Shown here piece after piece: positions 8,539-17,632 of a stretch of DNA of 64,000 nt. Every line of letters starts with the position of its first letter. Position 1 is the stretch's first letter. The translations under genes and the position numbers were made by a program. The notes below the pieces were generated by a model. It worked only from the letters and a program-made list of their open reading frames with translations, did not search any database and was not told the DNA's origin. This DNA comes from Streptomyces rhizosphaerihabitans (GTDB lineage Bacteria > Actinomycetota > Actinomycetes > Streptomycetales > Streptomycetaceae): positions 62,001 through 126,000 of the forward strand of contig NZ_JAODTZ010000008.1 of NCBI RefSeq assembly GCF_025399795.1, written 5' to 3'.

Positions 8539-9266
8539 GCTCGCCCACCTCCGCCCTTCACAGCAGCTGAATCGCCTGGCTCTGCGCCCCGGGGTCCCGA
8601 TTCCTGCGGTCCCGCTGCGGGTGGGACGGATGTCCCCTGCGTCCGGTTCCGTCCGCGGCCCGACTTCTTGGGCTCCTCGTCACCCGAGTTCTCCGAGCGG
8701 AGATGGGTGAGCAGGGGAAGCAGTCTGGCTCTGCCGCGCGCACAGCGGCTCTTCACCGTGCCGGTCGGGACATCGAGGATGCGGGCCGCCTCGGCCACGG
8801 GGTAGCCCTGCATGTCCACGAGGACGAGAGCGGCTCGCTGGTCGGCCGGGAGGGTGCCCAGCGCGCCGATGAGCTCGCGGTGGAGGTCATTGCGCTCGGC
8901 CGGAGCGGAGGCGGACTCGTGCGGTTCGAGGAGCTGTTCCAGGCGCTGGGTGTCATCAACGGGGGATGTCTTCCTGGAAGCCGCCTTGCGGGCTCGGTCC
9001 AGGCAGGCGTTCACCGTGATGCGGTGCAGCCAGGTCGTGACGGCCGACTGGCCCCGGAAGGTGTGGGCGGCCCGGTAGGCCGAGACGAGCGCGTCCTGGA
9101 CCGCGTCAGCGGCCTCCTCGCGGTCTCCCAGCGTACGCAGCGCCACCGCCCACAGGCGGTCGCGATGGCGCCGCACAAGCTCGCCGAAGGCGTCAGGATC
9201 GCCCTCGACGTGGCGGGCCAGGAGGTCCTGATCGCTTGCTTCGCCGTACGCGACTTCATCGGCCAT
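8535..9266 (-). CDS. sigM: ECF RNA polymerase sigma factor SigM
   Basis: A 243-residue extracytoplasmic-function sigma factor. Region 2 is seen in DAFGELVRRHRDRLWAVALR and DAVQDALVSAYRAA. Region 4 is a helix-turn-helix near PVAEAARILDVPTGTVKSRC. A C-terminal tail of about 60 residues rich in Gly, Pro and Arg is unusually long. I chose ATG 9266, which follows GGAGGGGAGGGGG; GTG or ATG starts further upstream add little. The name follows from gene order with the anti-sigma factor, trxBA and murJ. Confidence 0.9.
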   Translation of the reverse strand: MADEVAYGEASDQDLLARHVEGDPDAFGELVRRHRDRLWAVALRTLGDREEAADAVQDALVSAYRAAHTFRGQSAVTTWLHRITVNACLDRARKAASRKTSPVDDTQRLEQLLEPHESASAPAERNDLHRELIGALGTLPADQRAALVLVDMQGYPVAEAARILDVPTGTVKSRCARGRARLLPLLTHLRSENSGDEEPKKSGRGRNRTQGTSVPPAAGPQESGPRGAEPGDSAAVKGGGGRA

Positions 9267-9333
9267 CGGACCCCCTCCCCTCCGTCGACGAACGTCAGCC
9301 GGTGAACTTGCCATCCGTGATGGCCAGGGTGTT

Positions 9334-11022
9334 CTAGCTGGTCACCTTGATGTCCATCACTCTGCCCCGGTAGGTGCCGTCATCCGTTTGCGGCAGCTGT
9401 GTCAGCCAGACCAGCAAGTACCGTGTCTTGAGGGGTTTGACGGGCTTGAGTGACACGGCCGTGCCCGAGCCGTTGGCGACCTTGGTGTAGCTGTTGAAGG
9501 AGAGCGGCTGCGTAGCCGTGTCACCTGAGGCGGCGCGGAGTTCAACGGAAGTGGCCCCCACGAACGAGACGGTCACCTTCCCGACCTGCTGGACCTTGCC
9601 GAGATCGAGGATGACGCCGAGCCCTTGCTTCAACCGTCCGAAGTCTGCGCTCTTGTAGAAGTCCGTCTGCCAGTACGTACCCGAAGCGCTGTCGTAGACC
9701 TTGTCTATGTCGGAAGGCTTTTCGGAACCGTCGCCGAACGGGTCGAAATCGCGCGCACCGCTGATAGCGATCGACTTGCTGGCCGTCCTCGTCGGGCCCT
9801 TCTCGTTGCCGTCCGTCGTCTGGGTCTTCTTGGTGTCGTCGGAGTTGCTGTGGTCCATCAGCGCGTCCGCCAACTGCCAACTCCCCAGGCCCAGTGCGGC
9901 GATGAGAAGAGCCGAGACGGCCCACTTGAGGGCTGTGCCGGTACGGCTCTGCAGCGGGGGCGGCGGAGCCGGCACGGGCTGGGGGACGCCCGGACGCGGC
10001 GACTGGCGGCCGTATGTGCCCTGCTGGTACGTCGTGCGCTGGTACTCGGGCGGTGCGGTGAACGCGGGCTCCGGCGGGCGGATGCGGGGCATCTCGCTGA
10101 TCGCCTTCACGAGCTCCTCCGGCGTGGTGCACGGGGACTCGTGGCGGGAGGCGGTCGCACCGTCGTTGGCGAGCGCGCGCATGGCGAGCTCCGACAGGCC
10201 CCGGTGTACACCGGCACGTACCTGGTCGGGCGCGATGAGACCGACGCCCTTGGGCAGCCCTGACAGGCCGTAGGCGTCGTTCTCGTACGGCCAGCGCTGT
10301 GTGAGGACGGCGTACAGGAGGGCGCCGATCGCTTCCGTGTCGGTGCGCTGCGGAGTGTCCGAACTGATGCCGCGAAGCGCCGCGTTCACGGCGAGCCCGC
10401 GGATGCGCCACTGGCCGGACGATGTGCGCAGCACGGCGCCCGGGGTCAGCTTCAGATGGGCGAGGCCCTCGCGGTGCGCGGCGGCCATGGCCTGGGAGAC
10501 CTGGCTGACCATCTGGTAGGCCTCGTGCACCTCGAGGGGACCCGAGGCGAGAAGCGCGGTGAGCTCGGTTGCGTCCGGCAGCCACTCGTGCACCACGTAG
10601 ACGAGGTCGTTCTCCTCGACCGCGTCCAGGACCTGGACGAACCGGGGATCGCCGAGCAGGGCGGAGGAACGGGCCGCCGCCAGTACTGAGCGGGCCCGCG
10701 GATGATCGGCGGGCAGCAGGTGTACACCGACGGCACGGCGGAGCTTCTCGTCCATCGCGCGCCAACTGCTGAAACCGTCCAGACGGGTGACGCACTCTTC
10801 GAGGCGGTAGCGCCTGGCGAGTTTGTGACCACTGTGAAGTTCGGGCGGTGAGGCCTTTCCGGGACTCTCGGTCCCGCCGCTCCCCTGTGCCTCTTCGCTG
10901 TCCGTTTCCCGCTCCCGGTTGTGGGCCACCCCGTCGGACGTGGTCTGGTCCGCCTTGGCGGTCAGCGGCTCGTCACCGCTGTTGTCTGCCACGTCGACGG
11001 CAGCCGTGCTCCGTTCCGCCAC
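9334..11022 (-). CDS. Pseudokinase with outer ligand-binding domain, partner of MurJ
   Basis: A 562-residue protein: a kinase-like domain (about residues 65-310), a proline-rich linker, one membrane segment (KWAVSALLIAALGLGSWQLA) and an outer discoidin-like domain (about 430-562). The kinase fold has lost its catalytic residues: the VAIK lysine position reads GVHLL, the HRD motif reads HLK, the metal-binding Asn is Ala (TPGAVL), and DFG reads RGL. In mycobacteria the equivalent pseudokinase is fused to MurJ and binds the FHA protein FhaA; here it is a separate gene just downstream of murJ. GTG 11022 follows GGGGAGG; GTG 11082 and ATG 11046 are alternatives. Confidence 0.85.
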   Translation of the reverse strand: MAERSTAAVDVADNSGDEPLTAKADQTTSDGVAHNRERETDSEEAQGSGGTESPGKASPPELHSGHKLARRYRLEECVTRLDGFSSWRAMDEKLRRAVGVHLLPADHPRARSVLAAARSSALLGDPRFVQVLDAVEENDLVYVVHEWLPDATELTALLASGPLEVHEAYQMVSQVSQAMAAAHREGLAHLKLTPGAVLRTSSGQWRIRGLAVNAALRGISSDTPQRTDTEAIGALLYAVLTQRWPYENDAYGLSGLPKGVGLIAPDQVRAGVHRGLSELAMRALANDGATASRHESPCTTPEELVKAISEMPRIRPPEPAFTAPPEYQRTTYQQGTYGRQSPRPGVPQPVPAPPPPLQSRTGTALKWAVSALLIAALGLGSWQLADALMDHSNSDDTKKTQTTDGNEKGPTRTASKSIAISGARDFDPFGDGSEKPSDIDKVYDSASGTYWQTDFYKSADFGRLKQGLGVILDLGKVQQVGKVTVSFVGATSVELRAASGDTATQPLSFNSYTKVANGSGTAVSLKPVKPLKTRYLLVWLTQLPQTDDGTYRGRVMDIKVTS

Positions 11023-11140
11023 CGTCGTCCCTGCCTCCCCATCCATTGCGCGCTGTCCGACGCAGAAACCAATTGTGCCCACAGTCCGACGCTATGCACG
11101 ACACACGGCGACGGACGATGGTTGTGCGCGTACCCCCGAC

Positions 11141-13375
11141 TCAGCGCCCCAGGCGCCCGCGGACCATTCCGACCATTGAATTGAGTTCTTCGATGCGCAT
11201 CTTGCGCGCGGCGACGTAGAAGACACCGAGCAGGGCGATCGAACCGGCGACGAGCGCCACGATCGAACCGATCGCGCCGTATCCGAGAGCCTGGGTGATC
11301 GCGAAGCCTACGGCGCCGCCCACCACGGCGCCAGGGATGGAGGCCAGGCAGAGGCGCGCGTACGTGCGCAGCACGCGCGCACCGTCCAGGTCGCCGCCGA
11401 GCCGCCTGCGCAGTCGCTGCCAGGCCACTCCGACGCCCACGGCGTACGCCAGTCCGTACGCGCCGGCCATGCCGACGACCGCCCACTGCGCGGGCAGCAC
11501 CACGTAACAGACAGCTGACCCGGCAGCGTTGACGGCGGCCACGATGACCGTGTTGTAGAAGGGGGTGCGGGTGTCCTCGTAGGCGTAGAAGCCACGCAGG
11601 ACCACGTACTGCACCGAGAACGGGATCAGACCGAGCGCGAAGGCCATGAGGACATAGCCCTGGGACTGGGCGGGCTGGATGCCGCTGGAGCCGAAGAGCA
11701 GGGTGCACATGGGGATGCCCAGGGCGACGAACATGAAGGCCACCGGGACGATCGCCACCGCGGAGGTCCGCAGCCCCTGCGAGATGTCGTCACGGACGGC
11801 TCCCGGGTCACCGTCGTGAGCCGCTCGCGAGATCCGCGGGAGCATGGCCGCCATGACGGAGACCGTGATGATCGCCTGCGGCATGCCCCAGATCAGCTGG
11901 GCGTTGGCGTACGCCAGGATGCCCGCTCCGCCCTTGCCCGAGGCCTTGCCCGCAGCCGTGGCCAGCTGTGTGACGACGAGTACGCCGGCCTGGTTGGCGA
12001 GAACGAAGAGCACGGTCCACTTGGCGAGCTTGACGGCCTTGCCGAGACCGTGGCCCCTCCAGTCGAAGCGCGGACGGAACCGGAACCCTGCCTCGCGCAG
12101 ATACGGGACCATCGCCGCGGCCTGCACGACCAGACCGAGCAGGGTGCCGATGCCCAGCAGACGGATGCCGTCCGGCGGGATGCTGTCCACCTTCATACCG
12201 GAGTGCCGGGCGGTGCCGTAGACCCAGAGGAACATGCCGAACGTGAAGATCATGACGATGTTGTTCAGGACCGGAGTCCACATCATCGCGCCGAACTTCC
12301 CGCGGGCGTTGAGGATCTGGCCCATCACCACGTGCACGCCCATGAAGAAGATCGTGGGCAGGCAGTACCGGGCGAAGGAGACGGCCACGTTGTTGGCCGC
12401 GGGGTCGCTCGCGATGGAGTCCGACATCAGCTGGATCAGCAGCGGCGCGATGAAGACCGCGGCGGTGACGATCACACCGAGGGCGACCATGACGACTGTC
12501 AGCAGACGGTTGGCGTACGCCTCACCGCCGTCCTCGTCCTCCTTCATGGACCGCACCAGCTGGGGCACGAAGACCGAGTTGAGTCCGCCGCCGACGGTCA
12601 GGATGTAGATCATCGTCGGCAGGGTGTACGCGACGGTCCAGGCGTCACCGAGTGTCGCAGCCCCCAGAGCGGCCGTGATGATCATGGTGCGTACGAAGCC
12701 GGTGAGACGGGACACGAGCGTGCCCGCCGCCATCACGGCGCTCGACTTCAGCAAGCCGGAGGCGCGGCCGCCGGACTTCGCCGGAGCGGCCGCGGGCGGC
12801 TGAGCGGCGGCCGGAGCCGGCTCGGGAGCCGGGGCCGGGACCGCGGGGGAGGCATAGGCATGACGGACGCCGCCCTGCTGCTGATCGCGGAAGAGATGAG
12901 CGAAGGCGTCGGGCTCATGCTGCTCCCCGCCGGCCTGGGTGACCAGGTCGTCCACCCCCACGTACTGGGTGGTCCGGGCATCGTCCCCGTACGGCAGGTG
13001 GCGCGTCGGTCCGGCCGGTTCCGGAGGAGGCGTCTGAGCCCACATCCGAGGGTCGGGGGCGTACTGCGACGCGGGTGGCTGGGCATAGAGCGACTGCTGG
13101 GGGGCGTACGTTCCGGGCGCTGGCGGAGGATGCGCGGCACGGTCGTAGAGCGCCTCCGCCACCGGGTCCTGGGCGGAGAGGTCCTGCGCCCGGTAGGGAT
13201 CCTGGTCGTAGGCGTCCTGGAGGTACATGTCCGCGGGAGACCCCGGCGGCATCTGACCGGCTTCCGGAGTGCCCTCGGGGTAGCCGGAGCGGCCCGCGTC
13301 CTGGTCCGGGTGGTCCTCGGGGAAGCCCGAGGAGCCCGCGCCCTGGCCGCGGTCACCGTCGTACGGCGCGTTCAT
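11141..13375 (-). CDS. murJ: Lipid II flippase MurJ (MviN)
   Basis: A 744-residue member of the MOP exporter superfamily. The core starts near residue 200 (LLKSSAVMAAGTLVSRLTGFVR) and has about 14 membrane segments, including the LPTMIYILTVGGGLNSVFVPQL region. It carries lipid II across the membrane for peptidoglycan synthesis. The first 200 residues are a disordered cytoplasmic extension rich in Pro, Gln, Tyr and Asp, usual in Streptomyces. The pseudokinase gene follows downstream and the DUF6049 gene lies 46 bases upstream, so all three are probably one transcript. Confidence 0.94.
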   Translation of the reverse strand: MNAPYDGDRGQGAGSSGFPEDHPDQDAGRSGYPEGTPEAGQMPPGSPADMYLQDAYDQDPYRAQDLSAQDPVAEALYDRAAHPPPAPGTYAPQQSLYAQPPASQYAPDPRMWAQTPPPEPAGPTRHLPYGDDARTTQYVGVDDLVTQAGGEQHEPDAFAHLFRDQQQGGVRHAYASPAVPAPAPEPAPAAAQPPAAAPAKSGGRASGLLKSSAVMAAGTLVSRLTGFVRTMIITAALGAATLGDAWTVAYTLPTMIYILTVGGGLNSVFVPQLVRSMKEDEDGGEAYANRLLTVVMVALGVIVTAAVFIAPLLIQLMSDSIASDPAANNVAVSFARYCLPTIFFMGVHVVMGQILNARGKFGAMMWTPVLNNIVMIFTFGMFLWVYGTARHSGMKVDSIPPDGIRLLGIGTLLGLVVQAAAMVPYLREAGFRFRPRFDWRGHGLGKAVKLAKWTVLFVLANQAGVLVVTQLATAAGKASGKGGAGILAYANAQLIWGMPQAIITVSVMAAMLPRISRAAHDGDPGAVRDDISQGLRTSAVAIVPVAFMFVALGIPMCTLLFGSSGIQPAQSQGYVLMAFALGLIPFSVQYVVLRGFYAYEDTRTPFYNTVIVAAVNAAGSAVCYVVLPAQWAVVGMAGAYGLAYAVGVGVAWQRLRRRLGGDLDGARVLRTYARLCLASIPGAVVGGAVGFAITQALGYGAIGSIVALVAGSIALLGVFYVAARKMRIEELNSMVGMVRGRLGR

Positions 13376-13421
13376 GGTTGCCCCACCTCATCGTCCCCGG
13401 GCCCACCGGCCACGACATCGC

Positions 13422-15842
13422 TCAACGGTCCACTCTCTCACCCGTGCCGGACGGGTCGGCGCTTTCCGGTGCGGTGTCCGGTGTTGGGTCACTCGGGTGC
13501 TCCGGGTCGTCTGCCCCGGACTCCGAGTCGCAGGCCCGTTCGGGACCGGCCTCGGAGTCTTCGGTGGTGTCAGTGTCCACGGTGCCGTCCGTGTCCTCGC
13601 TCCCGCCCCCTGCCTCGGGACCGTTCTCCGTATCCTCCTCGGCCTGCCGGGCCGCCGCACGCTTACGCTGCGTGTACATCCGGAAACCGGCGAGCACGAG
13701 AAGCAGGACTCCGCCGCCGATGACGAGCATCACCGTGGAGGTGATCTCGGTGACCTTCACCTCGAAGGAAACCGGGTCTCCGTACGGCTGCCCGTCCTCC
13801 GTGTAGAGCTGGGCGACGACCTGCACCGGGCCGTTGGCCTTGGTGGATGTCGTGAACTTGACCGACTGGCTGTGCTCGCCCGCGACCTGGATCGGCTGCT
13901 CGTAGTACGGGCCATTGCCGATCTTGAGGCGGGTGGGCTGCTGCGAGGTGAGCCGCAGGACCAGATGGCCGACGCCCTGCACGAGGTTGTTCTGGACGGT
14001 CACGGGGATAGTGGCGCTGCGCCCGGAGAGCTTCGCGTCCGACTTCTTGATGAGGTGCACCAGGCCCATGAGCCCGTCGAGATACGTCTCGACACCGTGC
14101 CGGAACGCTGCGGCCTCAGTGGTCCGGCCGCGCCAGGACGCTGACATCCCCCGGTCTATGGCCCGCCCGAACGGCGTGACCACACGGGACTCGTCGGTCA
14201 GGATCATCCGGAATTTGTCGAGCTTGGCCTGTGTCGCCTGGATCCGCTCGAAGGCCGCGCGCGGCAGCTCCCGGTGGCGCAGTGCCGAGGGGTACGAGGA
14301 TGTCGGGGGCACCTTCGTGGTGGCGCCGGGGTCCGGCTTGGCCTTGGCGGCCTCGATCAGCCCCTGGGACTCCGACCAGTTCCCCTGCTGGAGCGCCCGC
14401 AGCCCCTCGGCCATCGACTGTGCCTGGCTCGCGGTGGGCATGCGCTGCGGAGCGACGACGATGCTGCGCGGATCCTTCGATTCCTGCAGGTTGATCATCA
14501 GGCTCTGCGCGAGGAACTTCTGGACGGCGAGCGTGGAGTTGTCCGCCTTCATCATGTCGCCCTGGAACGCGGTCGACAGCCGCTGGTCCGCTACCACCGC
14601 CGTCGTTCCGCCGCCGATGGGGCGAGCGGCGCTGGGCGTGTAGGGCAGGCCGCCCGTCTCGCGCAGGCTGTCGCTGCGGGCGATCACCTTGTCCGCTCCG
14701 GCCGACGTGGCCACCTTGACGATCGACGGGTCCACCGCGCCGCTCGCGGGCCAGGCGAACTCCGTGCTCGGCTTCACGTGGACGATCGTCTCCACCGTGC
14801 CGGCCGCTACATCGGTGGCGTCCTTGAGGTGGCTCAGGGATCCGGTGATGTCCTTGCCGTGGTGGGCCAGCGACGCGAGGTCGGGGTCGGCGAAGGGGAG
14901 CGCGACGACGCTCTGGCCTCGGACCGTCTTCTCGAGCTTGTCGAGCCAGCTGTTGGCCACCGCCTGGTTCCTCCCGGCGATGGTCGTGCGGTCCGCCTGC
15001 TGGATCCGGTAGCCGCCCCTCATCGCGTCGACGGAGGCCAGCAGGTCCGGGTCGAGCACCCAGGTGACATCGAGCTGGCTGCCCAGCGACAGGAGCTGGT
15101 CCAGGCGCCCGCCCGGGGAGATCTCCTTGGCCAGGTCGTCGTTCTTGAAGACGGGCGTCTGCTGCGCGTCCGAACCGGTCTCCGCCGTGAGGTGGACGGT
15201 GGAGATGAGCGGCCAGAGGTACGTCGTCTTCGTCTTCGTGTCCGCCGCCGCGGGCTGCCAGGGCAGGAACGTCCGCTCGATACCGAGGACCTGGTCCCAC
15301 GGCTGTGCGGTCGTCCGGCCCGTCAGCGATACGCCGAGCTGGTAGACGCCGTCGGAGCCGAGGTCGAGGTCCTTGACGGGCACCGAGATGCTGAAGTGCT
15401 GCGAGCTGCCCGCGGCGAGCTTGGTGACCTTCGTGACGTACTTGCCCCCGACCTCCAGCGCGTCGAGGCCCGGCTGGAAGCTGGTGCGCTTCGAGGCGGT
15501 GTCGATGGCGGAGCGGGTGTTCAGGGACGGTCCCACGCGGATGCCCACATGGCCGTCCGTGACCGTCTGCTTGCTCGTGTTGGTGACCGAGCCCGAGACC
15601 GTGATCGTGTCGCCGTCGGTGGGGACGCTGGGGCTCAGTGAGTCGAGGCTGACGTCGACAGGGCCGGACGACCCTGTCGCAGCGGCCGCAGCAGCCTTCT
15701 CCGCGGCCTGGGAGGGCGTGCTGAAGGGCAGCTGGAGCAGCCCGGCCAGCAGCGGCGCCCCGGCCAGCAGTGCACCGCTGCGCCGGAGCCACCGGCGGGC
15801 AGGTGAGGGACTCGTCCCTTGGAAGTCTGCCGCCTCGGCCAC
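13422..15842 (-). CDS. DUF6049-family secreted/membrane-anchored protein
   Basis: An 806-residue protein of unknown function, conserved upstream of murJ in actinobacteria. A signal-peptide-like segment lies at about 18-45 (GALLAGAPLLAGLLQLPFS, then SQA). A large extracytoplasmic part follows, then one membrane segment (VMLVIGGGVLLLVLAGFRMY) and an acidic cytoplasmic tail. The layout suggests a wall-facing protein acting with MurJ and the pseudokinase; this is inference from context. The start is GTG 15842, with GAGGGA about 11 bases upstream. It is divergent from cca. Confidence 0.85.
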   Translation of the reverse strand: MAEAADFQGTSPSPARRWLRRSGALLAGAPLLAGLLQLPFSTPSQAAEKAAAAAATGSSGPVDVSLDSLSPSVPTDGDTITVSGSVTNTSKQTVTDGHVGIRVGPSLNTRSAIDTASKRTSFQPGLDALEVGGKYVTKVTKLAAGSSQHFSISVPVKDLDLGSDGVYQLGVSLTGRTTAQPWDQVLGIERTFLPWQPAAADTKTKTTYLWPLISTVHLTAETGSDAQQTPVFKNDDLAKEISPGGRLDQLLSLGSQLDVTWVLDPDLLASVDAMRGGYRIQQADRTTIAGRNQAVANSWLDKLEKTVRGQSVVALPFADPDLASLAHHGKDITGSLSHLKDATDVAAGTVETIVHVKPSTEFAWPASGAVDPSIVKVATSAGADKVIARSDSLRETGGLPYTPSAARPIGGGTTAVVADQRLSTAFQGDMMKADNSTLAVQKFLAQSLMINLQESKDPRSIVVAPQRMPTASQAQSMAEGLRALQQGNWSESQGLIEAAKAKPDPGATTKVPPTSSYPSALRHRELPRAAFERIQATQAKLDKFRMILTDESRVVTPFGRAIDRGMSASWRGRTTEAAAFRHGVETYLDGLMGLVHLIKKSDAKLSGRSATIPVTVQNNLVQGVGHLVLRLTSQQPTRLKIGNGPYYEQPIQVAGEHSQSVKFTTSTKANGPVQVVAQLYTEDGQPYGDPVSFEVKVTEITSTVMLVIGGGVLLLVLAGFRMYTQRKRAAARQAEEDTENGPEAGGGSEDTDGTVDTDTTEDSEAGPERACDSESGADDPEHPSDPTPDTAPESADPSGTGERVDR

Positions 15843-16050
15843 GCGCTCGCCCGTCCCTCGTCGTCGTCAGTGGTCGTCGGAATGTGCGTCCAGGCATCGT
15901 AACGAGGTGCGCTGAGAGTAAGTGCCGCGGAGTGGTCCACAAGATCGGGGAAGGGTGCGACTGTCCTGTATGTGCGCGTATTCTGCCCGCGAAAAAGTTG
16001 TGGGTACGAGTGTGGGATTTATCCGGGCGCTCCCGGGGGGCTCGGCCACG

Positions 16051-16065
16051 TACCCTTTTCTGTTG
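16051..16065 (+). promoter_or_regulatory. -10-like element just before the cca start (leaderless transcript likely)
   Basis: TACCCT at 16051-16056 lies nine bases before the GTG start, and no ribosome-binding site is visible. This spacing is typical of leaderless Streptomyces mRNAs. No convincing -35 box is seen. Confidence 0.4.
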
Positions 16066-17531
16066 TGCCGAACGCCAATGAAGACAATTCCAGTGCCCTG
16101 AGCCAGGTGCAGCGCCGCGCGGTGAGTGAACTGCTGCGGGTGTCTCCTGTCGCCGACGAGCTCGCCCGCCGTTTCCAGGAGGCCGGGTTCTCACTCGCCC
16201 TGGTCGGCGGCTCGGTCCGGGACGCGCTCCTCGGTCGGCTCGGCAATGACCTGGACTTCACGACCGACGCCCGACCCGAGGACGTACTGAAGATCGTCCG
16301 GCCCTGGGCGGACGCGGTGTGGGAGGTCGGGATCGCCTTCGGCACGGTGGGGGCACAGAAGGACGCCCGCGTGGGCGATGCGGAGCAGTCGTTCCAGATC
16401 GAGATCACGACCTACCGCTCCGAGGCGTACGACCGGACCTCGCGCAAGCCGGAGGTGTCCTACGGTGACTCCATCGAGGAAGACCTCGTGCGTCGTGACT
16501 TCACGGTGAACGCGATGGCTGTCGCGCTGCCGGAGAAGGACTTCATCGACCCGTACGGTGGTCTGGACGACCTGTCCGCTCGCGTTCTGCGTACCCCGGG
16601 CACCCCGGAGGCGTCCTTCTCCGACGATCCGCTGCGGATGATGCGCGCCGCACGGTTCGCCGCGCAGCTCGATTTCGAGGTGGCACCCGAGGTCGTTGCC
16701 GCCATGACGGACATGGCCGGGCGTATCGAGATCGTCTCGGCGGAGCGGGTGCGGGACGAGCTGAACAAGCTGATCCAGTCCGCCCACCCGCGCAAGGGCC
16801 TGACGCTGCTCGTGGACACCGGGATCGCCGACCACGTGCTCCCCGAGCTTCCCGCGCTGCGGCTGGAGAGTGACGAGCACCACCGGCACAAGGACGTCTA
16901 CGAACACACGCTGATCGTTCTGGAACAGGCGATGGCGTTGGAAGAGGACGGGCCTGATCTGATTCTCAGGCTTGCCGCGCTGCTCCACGACATCGGCAAG
17001 CCGCGAACGCGTCGCTTCGAGCAGGACGGGCGGGTCTCGTTCCACCACCACGAGATGGTGGGCGCCAAGATGACCAAGAAGCGGATGACGGCGCTCAAAT
17101 ACTCGAATGATCTCGTGAAGGATGTCTCACGTCTGGTCGAACTGCATCTGCGCTTCCACGGGTACGGCACCGGCGAGTGGACTGACTCCGCTGTCCGCCG
17201 CTACGTCCGTGACGCCGGCCCGCTCCTCGACCGTCTTCACAAACTGACCCGATCCGACTGCACCACGCGCAACAAGCGCAAGGCGGCCGCGCTCTCCCGG
17301 GCCTACGACGGGCTGGAGGATCGCATCGCTGAGCTCAAGGAGCAGGAGGAACTCGACGCGATCCGTCCTGACCTCGATGGCAACGAGATCATGGAGGTTC
17401 TGGGTATCGGCCCGGGCCCTGCGATCGGTCAGGCGTACAAGTTCCTGCTGGAACTGCGGCTGGAGAACGGCCCGATGGAGCATGACGCGGCGGTGGCGGC
17501 GCTCAAGGAGTGGTGGGCCGAGCAGGGCTGA
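16065..17531 (+). CDS. cca: CCA tRNA nucleotidyltransferase
   Basis: A 488-residue enzyme that adds or repairs the CCA end of tRNAs. The class II polymerase-beta motif is GGSVRDALLGR (from residue 48), with the catalytic pair in NDLDF (Asp62, Asp64). An HD phosphohydrolase-type domain follows (HKDVYEHTL, then LLHDIGKPRTR). I chose GTG 16065 because homology begins soon after it and a -10 element sits just upstream. It is divergent from the murJ block. Two parS sites lie downstream. Confidence 0.94.
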   Translation: MPNANEDNSSALSQVQRRAVSELLRVSPVADELARRFQEAGFSLALVGGSVRDALLGRLGNDLDFTTDARPEDVLKIVRPWADAVWEVGIAFGTVGAQKDARVGDAEQSFQIEITTYRSEAYDRTSRKPEVSYGDSIEEDLVRRDFTVNAMAVALPEKDFIDPYGGLDDLSARVLRTPGTPEASFSDDPLRMMRAARFAAQLDFEVAPEVVAAMTDMAGRIEIVSAERVRDELNKLIQSAHPRKGLTLLVDTGIADHVLPELPALRLESDEHHRHKDVYEHTLIVLEQAMALEEDGPDLILRLAALLHDIGKPRTRRFEQDGRVSFHHHEMVGAKMTKKRMTALKYSNDLVKDVSRLVELHLRFHGYGTGEWTDSAVRRYVRDAGPLLDRLHKLTRSDCTTRNKRKAAALSRAYDGLEDRIAELKEQEELDAIRPDLDGNEIMEVLGIGPGPAIGQAYKFLLELRLENGPMEHDAAVAALKEWWAEQG

Positions 17532-17550
17532 GGAGTGGTCAGCCGGTCAT

Positions 17551-17564
17551 GTTTCACGTGAAAC
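17551..17564. other. parS: parS site after cca (first of two)
   Basis: A perfect GTTTCACGTGAAAC, 20 bases after the cca stop and 41 bases from the next copy. Confidence 0.94.
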
Positions 17565-17573
17565 ATTGCCCCG

Positions 17574-17623
17574 GTGACGCGAAGGGCCGGTGTTTCACGT
17601 GAAACACCGGCCCTTCGCGTCAC
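17574..17623. terminator. 50-base perfect palindrome with parS at its centre (bidirectional terminator)
   Basis: A perfect palindrome with 25-base arms and no loop spacer, lying between cca and the convergent gene at 17633. As RNA it would form a long GC-rich hairpin on either strand, so it probably ends transcription both ways. Its centre is the parS site at 17592-17605. Confidence 0.85.
17592..17605. other. parS: parS site at the centre of a 50-base palindrome
   Basis: A perfect GTTTCACGTGAAAC; its symmetry axis is also the axis of the larger palindrome. Confidence 0.94.
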
Positions 17624-17632
17624 AGCCCGGTG

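Noticed and set aside
17574..17623. Short frames on both strands starting in the palindrome
   Set aside because: The two frames share the same first residues because the DNA is a palindrome; they are not genes.
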